From contig SVJN01000005.1 of the NCBI GenBank assembly GCA_015068965.1, positions 1-38,393 of the forward strand: a stretch of 38,393 nucleotides of DNA, given 5' to 3'. Below the pieces are notes generated by a model, which was given only the letters and a program-made list of their open reading frames with translations, was not told the DNA's origin and searched no databases. Made by a program: the position numbers and the translations under genes. The stretch comes from Oscillospiraceae bacterium. Its GTDB lineage: Bacteria; Bacillota; Clostridia; UBA1381. This document shows positions 1 through 6,157 of this stretch, piece by piece. The number at the start of each line of letters is the position of its first letter. The stretch's first letter is position 1.

Positions 1-853
1 TTCTGTCATAAACAGACATCCCCCATGAAACAAGTATGCCGATATAAATAATCAGTACGACTATGTGGGAAATCACATACATAGTAGGGGTAGTTCCCTT
101 GGTAATGATTCGGACACAGTTCGCAAATAAAAGCAGGAATATAACCAACAAAACATCAATTGTGTAAGAAGAAGGTCTTGGTTTATTGAACATAAGCCCC
201 TGCCGTTGCATAGACCGGTACAACATAAGAATCAAGCACTCGGTCAGTATGTATGAAACAGAAAGCCATTCAAAACCTCTTGGCAAAAATTGCTCAACAA
301 GCCATATTACAATGTTGCACAGTACCGCACTCAAAAGAAGAAAAGTGTGAAGATGCGATGTGACTTTCTTTTTTGCAATGGCGAAAAGTGTCATTCCTAC
401 CATTGATAACATATAAAGAACAAGGTAAACATAGTAAAGCATATGAAGCGGCCCGTATTCACGAACAAGCTTTGTCGCTCCGCCTGCAAATTCAATGTCC
501 ACCGTTTTATAATAAATGGGAAGAATACCCGGACTTGTGGTGATACCGAGCATAACGACACCAAGTAAGATAAGTAATGTTGTTATCTTTTTATTGCTCT
601 TTATTTTGCAAAAACGCTGTACCATCATCAGCAAAAAGAACGGAAGAAATACACTTCCGAGATAGGCTATTCTGTTTGAGTTCAGCGCTGCATCAAGTTC
701 CTTTGATACAGACAACATAAAGTAACCGAGATTACATATAGCTACCGAAACAAATAACCAAATCAGCCATTCATCACGCTTTTTATCTGCAAGAACACAA
801 ATTCCAACCATTGATAGAGAAATAATGGCGATAATTCCGTATGCTAAAACCAA
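1..853 (-). CDS. Multi-pass membrane sensor/regulator, N-terminal part (runs off window)
   Basis: This is an open frame of 284 codons with no stop before the window edge, so the C-terminal output domain is missing. The start is a TTG at 851-853, chosen because a strong GGAGGTG site lies 8 bases upstream (860-866) and no ATG fits. The translated part is almost entirely membrane: about seven or eight hydrophobic segments separated by short charged loops such as ADKKRDEW and AIAKKKVTSHLH. The pattern resembles the 7TM N-terminal region found in some Clostridia on histidine kinases and LuxR-type regulators (HisKA_7TM-like). The family assignment is inference from hydropathy pattern and length; the ligand is unknown. 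It has its own promoter at 920-948. Confidence 0.6.
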   Translation of the reverse strand, partial: MVLAYGIIAIISLSMVGICVLADKKRDEWLIWLFVSVAICNLGYFMLSVSKELDAALNSNRIAYLGSVFLPFFLLMMVQRFCKIKSNKKITTLLILLGVVMLGITTSPGILPIYYKTVDIEFAGGATKLVREYGPLHMLYYVYLVLYMLSMVGMTLFAIAKKKVTSHLHTFLLLSAVLCNIVIWLVEQFLPRGFEWLSVSYILTECLILMLYRSMQRQGLMFNKPRPSSYTIDVLLVIFLLLFANCVRIITKGTTPTMYVISHIVVLIIYIGILVSWGMSVYDR

Positions 854-919
854 GAGGGACACCTCCTTTTTTATCAGTTTTGTATGTCAATATGTATCTA
901 TATACAAAAATCCATATAT

Positions 920-948
920 ATCATACCAAAAAAGTAACAAAAAATCAA
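920..948 (-). promoter_or_regulatory. Sigma-A-type promoter of the 7TM membrane gene
   Basis: On the minus strand there is a -35 TTGATT (943-948), a 17-bp spacer and a -10 TATGAT (920-925). It lies about 55 bp upstream of the ribosome binding site of the membrane protein gene. The hexamers and spacing are seen directly; activity is inferred. Confidence 0.55.
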
Positions 949-1077
949 TCGTAATACCCAACAAAGTTATTAGCCCATTTTATTGCTACCTCCACAATCG
1001 AACAACCCGATATATAAAAAAGCTTCTGATCGAAGCCCCGCCTGCGGGCGTGAGATTAAGGAAGCAATTTTGTTATT

Positions 1078-1119
1078 CCAGAAATTACAACATAAATGTT
1101 GTAATTTCCTATATAATAA
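1078..1119. repeat. 42-bp palindromic dispersed repeat, copy 1
   Basis: The core at 1081-1108 is a perfect inverted repeat with 13-bp arms (GAAATTACAACAT and its complement) around a central AA. It is followed by CCTATATAATAA. The same 42 bases recur at 38101-38142 with a single difference (A/G at 1111 versus 38134). Both copies sit immediately beyond the terminator of a leftward operon. This is probably a small repetitive element; function unknown. Confidence 0.8.
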
Positions 1120-1158
1120 AAAAGCAGGGGGTGTAAAAAACTCAGTTTTTTACACCCC
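1116..1158 (-). terminator. Rho-independent terminator of the GH2-ROK-SIS operon
   Basis: The perfect 13-bp stem has arms at 1128-1140 (GGGGTGTAAAAAA) and 1146-1158, with a 5-base loop. Read leftward, the stem is followed after three bases by a run of six T's. It is about 75 bp downstream of the SIS gene stop. Confidence 0.75.
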
Positions 1159-1233
1159 TTATAAGTTTGAATCAAATATACACAATGTTTCATAAACAGC
1201 CTTTTTTGTACTTTTATCGTTTCATTCTGTCGA

Positions 1234-1854
1234 TTAACCAAAAATTCTGCGTTCCACCTCTGCACAAAGATAATGATAAACCGGCAGGTGCAATTCCTGG
1301 ATTTTATAGGTTTCGGTTTCAGGCACACGGATGGTCACATCGCAAATTGCAGACAGCTTACTCTCCTTTGCTCCGGTCATTGCAATGGTTGCAATGCCCA
1401 AGGCTTTTGCAGTCTTTGCCGCAAAGACAACATTTTTAGAATTTCCTGAGGTGGAAAGTCCAATCAGCAAATCATTTGGTGCGGCATAGCCGTAAACCAT
1501 TTGTGCATACATCATATCGGGCGCAACATCGTTACAGAATGCAGTTAAAATTCCGGTTTGTGCGGTCAGCGAAATTGCCGGCAATGCACCCTGCATATGG
1601 GATGCCATATATTCTGCATCCTCAAAGCCCTGCTTCTGGAATTTTTCCAGCAGTTCTTTTTCCATTTTTCTCTCAGACAAAAAGCCCTTCATTAATTCGC
1701 CGACAATATGGTCGGAATCTGCACAACTTCCACCGTTTCCACAAGCCAAAACCTTTCCTTTTTTCTGATAAGTTTCATAAATCATGTCTGCCGCTTTTTC
1801 GATATCTGCACGGCAAACCTCCAGTTCCGGATAACGCTCATATAAATTCATCAT
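1234..1854 (-). CDS. SIS-domain sugar-phosphate isomerase (GmhA/phosphoheptose isomerase-like)
   Basis: The protein has 206 residues, about the length of sedoheptulose-7-phosphate isomerase GmhA. Family motifs visible include ACGNGGSCADSDH near residues 37-49, the usual sugar-phosphate loop, then LTAQTGILTAFCND and the second loop GLSTSGNSKNV. The family isomerises ketose and aldose phosphates in the cytoplasm. It is the last gene of an operon with a beta-mannosidase-like GH2 and a ROK kinase, so a hexose phosphate may be a more likely substrate than a heptose phosphate; that is inference. Its AAAGGAG site (1861-1867) overlaps the stop of the ROK gene, which suggests translational coupling. 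Two adjacent ATGs (1854 and 1851) are both possible starts. Confidence 0.8.
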   Translation of the reverse strand: MMNLYERYPELEVCRADIEKAADMIYETYQKKGKVLACGNGGSCADSDHIVGELMKGFLSERKMEKELLEKFQKQGFEDAEYMASHMQGALPAISLTAQTGILTAFCNDVAPDMMYAQMVYGYAAPNDLLIGLSTSGNSKNVVFAAKTAKALGIATIAMTGAKESKLSAICDVTIRVPETETYKIQELHLPVYHYLCAEVERRIFG

Positions 1855-1865
1855 TTTCTACTCCT

Positions 1866-2804
1866 TTACATTCCGGCAACTGCAAGTGCCGCATAATCTC
1901 CGATTTGTTCTCCCAATTCTGCCGGTACAACCTTACAAACCCGTGCTGATGCCGGCAAGCATTCCCGGTCAATCACCGCTTGCATCGGTTCACGCAGCAG
2001 ATTCTCAGCACGTTGGAAAATACTTCCGATTACAATCCGCTCCGGATTTAAAATATCAATCAGCACCGAAAGTCCGCAACCCAGCCGTTCTCCGCAGGTG
2101 CGATAGACCTCGATTGCATCCTCGCATCCCTTCCGGGCACATTCTGCAATGGATTTTGCTGTGATTTCCGAAAGCTTTTCCATATTCTCACAGTAGGACA
2201 CACTTTGTCCCGACTGCAGTTTTTCCCTTGCAAGCATCTGACCGAGTTGAGCAATGCCGTTCCCGGAGCAGAAGCCTTCAAAGGAGCCTGCCTTTCCGTA
2301 GCCGACCGGTCCATACTGGCTCAGACGGATGTGTCCGGCCTCCCCTGCCATATCATTGGTTCCGGCATAGAGCTTGCCGTCCAGAATCAATCCTGCGCCC
2401 AGTCCGGTTCCAAAGGTCAGAAATACCATGTTCTGACACCCTTTTCCGGCACCATATTTCCATTCCGCCACAGCGCAGGCATTTGCATCATTCTGGAGCT
2501 TTACCGTTCCGCCATATCGCTTTTTCAGGTACTCTACTATTCTTACATCATCCCAGCCAACCAGATTGGGCGGAGATTGAATGACTCCGGTTTTAGAATC
2601 CAACGGTCCTCCACAGCTGATGCCGATTTTTGAAAAATCATCGGTCATGGACTCTGCCAGCTCACACATCCGGTCTATCATTTCATACGGTGAGATTTTC
2701 AAATCTGTATCTATCACCTTTTTATTCAGAATGTTCAATATGCCATTCTGCTCCTCACCGATACAGGCTGCACATTTTGTTCCGCCAATATCAAATCCTA
2801 TCAT
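1866..2804 (-). CDS. ROK-family sugar kinase lacking the zinc cysteine cluster
   Basis: The 312-residue protein has the ROK layout: an N-terminal phosphate loop FDIGGTK (residues 4-10), a catalytic-aspartate block LQNDANACAV, a second phosphate loop TFGTGLGAG, and GEAGHIRLS. ROK kinases usually carry a zinc motif CxCGxxGCxE just after this histidine. Here the corresponding stretch reads GYGKAGSFEGFCSG, so most zinc cysteines are absent. The expected reaction is ATP-dependent phosphorylation of a hexose or acetamido sugar in the cytoplasm. No DNA-binding helix-turn-helix precedes the kinase domain, so it is an enzyme rather than a ROK repressor. It lies 12 bp downstream of the GH2 gene and directly upstream of the SIS isomerase. 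The exact sugar is not readable from sequence; mannose is a guess from context. Confidence 0.8.
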   Translation of the reverse strand: MIGFDIGGTKCAACIGEEQNGILNILNKKVIDTDLKISPYEMIDRMCELAESMTDDFSKIGISCGGPLDSKTGVIQSPPNLVGWDDVRIVEYLKKRYGGTVKLQNDANACAVAEWKYGAGKGCQNMVFLTFGTGLGAGLILDGKLYAGTNDMAGEAGHIRLSQYGPVGYGKAGSFEGFCSGNGIAQLGQMLAREKLQSGQSVSYCENMEKLSEITAKSIAECARKGCEDAIEVYRTCGERLGCGLSVLIDILNPERIVIGSIFQRAENLLREPMQAVIDRECLPASARVCKVVPAELGEQIGDYAALAVAGM

Positions 2805-2816
2805 TGTTTTCCCTCC

Positions 2817-5129
2817 TTAAAACCCTTCAAACTCATCCATACCGCATTGCTTCAACGCCTGCATATAGCTTGTATAATCAATGTCGATAATGTTGGTGAA
2901 ATAGTGGTTTTTGTATGTTTTTCCGTCTCTTTCCCATGTAATCAGATAGAATACCTTTTCGCCCTCTGCTATCTGCATTTCTCCGATTTTCTGTGCTGAA
3001 TCTGCACGCAGGTGCGTGATACCGTCAAGCACCTTTTTTCCGGAAAGAACATCGGTTACGGTGTAGGAAACATCCGCATCCTCCGACAAATCATTCACAC
3101 CCATCAGGGACAGATAATTTTCTGTCGGTTCATCAAACATCAGACAAACCGGCTCCTGCGAGCGCTTGATATAGTGATATGCAAGCTTTTTGGTAAAATA
3201 GTAATCCACTACCGCATCAGACACCTGCGGCCAACCGTCTAAAATATTCCACCAAATAATTCCGGTGCGCTTCCATTTTGCCACACGGAACCGCTCGATG
3301 AAATATTTCTTTGCTTCTGCCTGCGAAATCTGACTCTGACGTACAAACTCCGAAAGCTCTTCCGAGGCTTCCCCGAACAAGGTCACCACCTGATTGTGTG
3401 CCAGACGGATACGATACGCATAATCAGAATGAACATCCAACTCAGACGAGCTTGCGTGTACCAGATATTCATCCGTCGGATGTCCGTCCTCCCGGAAAAT
3501 CTGTTCCGGATTTTTTAAAAATTTATGGAGCGATTCCGGGGACGGAAAACCGTGATATCCGGTTTCGCTTGCAAAATGACAAAATGCCTTTTTGTAGTAT
3601 TCGCCCTTGAAATAGTCTCTCGGTCCCCACAGATGATCCTCGGGCAGAACATCAGCCACGACACCGCTTAGGTCAATATTCATATCAAAAGCCGCCTGAC
3701 TGACATAAGGAGAGCTTGGCAGATAATCTCTTGCATAATCATGTGTTTCCACCGCCTGCGCCAGCACACGTCTGGTCAGGATATTCTTGTTCGGGTCTCT
3801 GCGGAATCTGCCCCATTCCATATAGCACAAATCCCCTTCATTATCCCCTGCCCACAGTGCAAGGCACGCATGATTCCGAAGCCGTTTAATCTGATAAACC
3901 GCCTCTTCCTCCAGCATTTTTGCAAATTGCTCCTCCTGAGGATAGACCGCACAGCCCATTGCAAAGTCCTGCCATATTAAAATGCCCTTTTCATCGCACA
4001 GCTCAAAGAAGCGGTCAGACTCATACACATTACCGCCCCAGCAACGAAGCATATTACAGCCGATATCCTCCACCAAATCCAAAGCCTGCTCCAGCCGGTT
4101 GATGTCGTTAGAATGCAATGCATCCAATGGCACCCAATTACTGCCCAGTACAAAAATCTTTTTGCCGTTGACTCGGAAGCAAAATTCACCCGAACCGTTG
4201 GTGTCGGTAACATCGGTTCGCTCCAGCTTCATGGTGCGGATTCCGAGCTTTAACGAATAGGTGTCACAAAGCTCACCCTGATAATAAAGTGAAATTTTGG
4301 TATCATATAAATTCTGTTCTCCTGCATTTCTCGGCCACCAGAATTGTGCATTTTCTACCGTAAAAAATTTCTGTTGTTGGGTATGCCAGAGTTGTTCTGA
4401 GAATGCGAACTTATTCTCTCCGCAAACACCTTCGACGGTATAGGAGTAATCCTTCATAAAGTCGCCCTCTGCATCAAGGTCGATAAAGAAACGAAGCTCT
4501 GCTGTTTTGTTTTCTAAATCAATGTGGTTGGTCACAAAGTAAACATCATGAATCTGATTTTTCTTGCTGGGTTGAATGCTTACTTCCTTCCAGATACCGG
4601 CGGAAATGATTCTGGGCATAATATCCCAGGTGTACATATGTGCGGCTTTACGCACATACAACGAACCACCGTTATATTTCGGCGCATTGGAAGATGCCGG
4701 GATGCGGTACTTTCTTGCCTCGATACAGACCGGCTTGATATGTACCACCAGCTCGTTTTCTCCCTGCTTCCAGTCAGGATAGACATCATAACCCAAAAAC
4801 ATATTGTCTACCGATTTTACCAGCACACCGTTTACATAAATATCAGCAATGGTATCAATGCCGTCAAAATGCAGAAGCGAATCCACATCTTCAATTTCTA
4901 CCTTGGTAAAGTACCATAAATGCAGATTTTCCAACTCCTGTGCCTTCAGCGTATTGGTAGAGTAATAAATATCCTCTAACTTTCCTGCCTTCATCATGTC
5001 AATTTCAAAATTTCCGGGAACAGCTGCCGGAATTACATCGTAACCGGATGCAGCAATTTCTGCGATGGTTGTGATTCTTTGTTCCTTGCAAAGATAATTC
5101 GGTGCATATGCTACCTGCCAGCAAAACAT
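2817..5129 (-). CDS. Glycoside hydrolase family 2, beta-mannosidase-like (first paralog)
   Basis: The 770-residue protein has the GH2 architecture: an N-terminal jelly-roll sugar-binding region (about 1-190), an immunoglobulin-like domain, a TIM barrel (about 310-610) and a C-terminal beta domain. The barrel contains GSNWVPLDAL and LRCWGGNVYE, both typical of beta-mannosidases. The probable acid/base is Glu431 in WAGDNEGD, where most relatives read WxGNNE. The probable nucleophile is Glu522 in FASETGYHGFPS. No signal peptide is seen, so it likely acts in the cytoplasm on imported short mannosides. The ATG follows AAGGAGG by 8 bases. It leads the operon with the ROK and SIS genes from the promoter at 5158-5186 and is divergent from an AraC-type regulator. 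Other GH2 specificities remain possible. Confidence 0.85.
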   Translation of the reverse strand: MFCWQVAYAPNYLCKEQRITTIAEIAASGYDVIPAAVPGNFEIDMMKAGKLEDIYYSTNTLKAQELENLHLWYFTKVEIEDVDSLLHFDGIDTIADIYVNGVLVKSVDNMFLGYDVYPDWKQGENELVVHIKPVCIEARKYRIPASSNAPKYNGGSLYVRKAAHMYTWDIMPRIISAGIWKEVSIQPSKKNQIHDVYFVTNHIDLENKTAELRFFIDLDAEGDFMKDYSYTVEGVCGENKFAFSEQLWHTQQQKFFTVENAQFWWPRNAGEQNLYDTKISLYYQGELCDTYSLKLGIRTMKLERTDVTDTNGSGEFCFRVNGKKIFVLGSNWVPLDALHSNDINRLEQALDLVEDIGCNMLRCWGGNVYESDRFFELCDEKGILIWQDFAMGCAVYPQEEQFAKMLEEEAVYQIKRLRNHACLALWAGDNEGDLCYMEWGRFRRDPNKNILTRRVLAQAVETHDYARDYLPSSPYVSQAAFDMNIDLSGVVADVLPEDHLWGPRDYFKGEYYKKAFCHFASETGYHGFPSPESLHKFLKNPEQIFREDGHPTDEYLVHASSSELDVHSDYAYRIRLAHNQVVTLFGEASEELSEFVRQSQISQAEAKKYFIERFRVAKWKRTGIIWWNILDGWPQVSDAVVDYYFTKKLAYHYIKRSQEPVCLMFDEPTENYLSLMGVNDLSEDADVSYTVTDVLSGKKVLDGITHLRADSAQKIGEMQIAEGEKVFYLITWERDGKTYKNHYFTNIIDIDYTSYMQALKQCGMDEFEGF

Positions 5130-5157
5130 AACAAACGCCTCCTTCTTTTTTAATTAA

Positions 5158-5186
5158 ATTATACAACATAATTTTATACTTGTAAA
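5158..5186 (-). promoter_or_regulatory. Promoter of the GH2-ROK-SIS operon
   Basis: Minus strand: -35 TTTACA (5181-5186), 17-bp spacer, -10 TATAAT (5158-5163), ending 29 bp upstream of the GH2 start. Its -35 box occupies the same base pairs as the -35 of the divergent regulator promoter. Confidence 0.75.
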
Positions 5187-5208
5187 TTCGGATAATACAT
5201 GATATAAT
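5180..5208 (+). promoter_or_regulatory. Promoter of the AraC-type regulator
   Basis: Plus strand: -35 TTGTAA (5180-5185), 17-bp spacer, -10 TATAAT (5203-5208). Five of its six -35 positions are shared with the leftward promoter, so the two polymerase sites overlap back to back. A short inverted repeat AAATC-AAC-GATTT at 5214-5226 falls near the expected start of transcription and could be an operator. Confidence 0.75.
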
Positions 5209-5247
5209 TAAGAAAATCAACGATTTCTGCAAATGGAGGTGATTTTT

Positions 5248-6069
5248 TTGGAAACTGACTTACTACTCTTTGAATCCGATTTATTCGGAAATGAATCTTT
5301 GGTGGTGCAAAAACACTTTGTTCCCTGTGGAAAAAGCTTTCCACCGCATTGGCATGACTTTCTTGAGTTGGAGATGATTGTTTCCGGCGAGGGCGAGCAT
5401 ATTCACAATAATCAGAAGTACAAAATCGGTCCGGGAGATGCGTATCTGATGTCCTATTATGATTTCCACGCCCTGACTGCAAATACCGATCTTGTAACCT
5501 ACTGCATTCATTTTAATGAAACAGTTCTGGATGAAGAAATTTCAAGATTTCTTTCGTCGAGCTTACATCGGTTTCATTGTCGGTTTGACACCGCAGAAGC
5601 AAAAAATATCTGTAATAAAATTGAGCAGATGTTGTTTGAATCAACGCATCAGGAGCCGTTTTTCCGACAGATGCAGATGAACCTGATTTCCTCCCTGGTC
5701 ATCTCGGTTATCCGCAAAACTGCCAAGCACACACAGGTACATACCCCAAAGCTGATTCAGCAGGCAATTGCATACACGCATTCCAATTTCCGTCAGGATT
5801 TATCCTTAGAAATTTTGGCAAAGCAGCTTTCGATTTCCAAAAACCACCTGGGTGTGACCTTCAAAAATTGGATTGGCTCCTCCTATAACGATTATCTGAA
5901 TACCATCCGTTTGAAATATGCCTGCAATCTGCTTACTGTTTCCGATTTATCGGTAAAAGAAATTGCGTTTGCTTCGGGTTATCATTCGGTGGAATATTTT
6001 GTTTACCGATTTAAGTACAACCTGAATGTTACACCCGGCGAGTACCGTCAACAAACAAAAAAAGAATAA
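5248..6069 (+). CDS. AraC-family transcriptional regulator with cupin sensor domain
   Basis: The N-terminal half is a cupin-like sugar-sensing domain, with HWHDFLELEMIVSGEG and GPGDAYLMSYYDFH marking its strands. The C-terminal ~100 residues hold two helix-turn-helix units, including LSLEILAKQLSISKNHLG and VKEIAFASGYHSVEYF. An ATG at 5233 is in frame, but the GGAGGTG that it contains (5235-5241) is itself an ideal ribosome binding site for the TTG at 5248; I therefore use 5248 (273 residues). The gene is divergent from the GH2-ROK-SIS operon and directly upstream of a second GH2 gene. It most likely controls both in response to a mannoside or mannose. Confidence 0.85.
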   Translation: METDLLLFESDLFGNESLVVQKHFVPCGKSFPPHWHDFLELEMIVSGEGEHIHNNQKYKIGPGDAYLMSYYDFHALTANTDLVTYCIHFNETVLDEEISRFLSSSLHRFHCRFDTAEAKNICNKIEQMLFESTHQEPFFRQMQMNLISSLVISVIRKTAKHTQVHTPKLIQQAIAYTHSNFRQDLSLEILAKQLSISKNHLGVTFKNWIGSSYNDYLNTIRLKYACNLLTVSDLSVKEIAFASGYHSVEYFVYRFKYNLNVTPGEYRQQTKKE

Positions 6070-6098
6070 ATGGCTACAAATTTGGGACATTTTCGCAC

Positions 6099-6127
6099 TT
6101 GACTTTCAAGAAAGACTTTTCTATAAT
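6099..6127 (+). promoter_or_regulatory. Promoter of the second GH2 gene
   Basis: -35 TTGACT (6099-6104), 17-bp spacer, -10 TATAAT (6122-6127), lying 29 bp after the AraC gene stop. A short palindrome CTTTC-AA-GAAAG (6103-6114) overlaps the -35 edge and spacer and is a possible operator. Confidence 0.7.
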
Positions 6128-6157
6128 AAAATCAAGAAACAAAAGGAAGTGAAACAA

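Larger units (their letters stand above)
949..1233. other. Intergenic region with repeat and terminator, no gene supported
   Basis: The gap between the SIS isomerase gene and the membrane gene is about 380 bp. It holds the membrane gene's promoter, a GC-rich patch around 1037-1055, copy 1 of the 42-bp palindromic repeat (1078-1119) and the terminator of the SIS operon. Open frames crossing it read through the palindrome and lack a credible ribosome binding site, so none is called. Confidence 0.6.

Noticed and set aside
825-1439. Several plus- and minus-strand open frames of 70-103 codons across the left intergenic region
   Set aside because: They read through the palindromic repeat, the terminator and the end of the SIS gene, lack ribosome binding sites, and their translations are palindrome artefacts.
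6026-6157. N-terminal extension of the second GH2 gene by 44 codons
   Set aside because: It overlaps the AraC gene end and the TTGACT/TATAAT promoter, and contains no GH2-like sequence.
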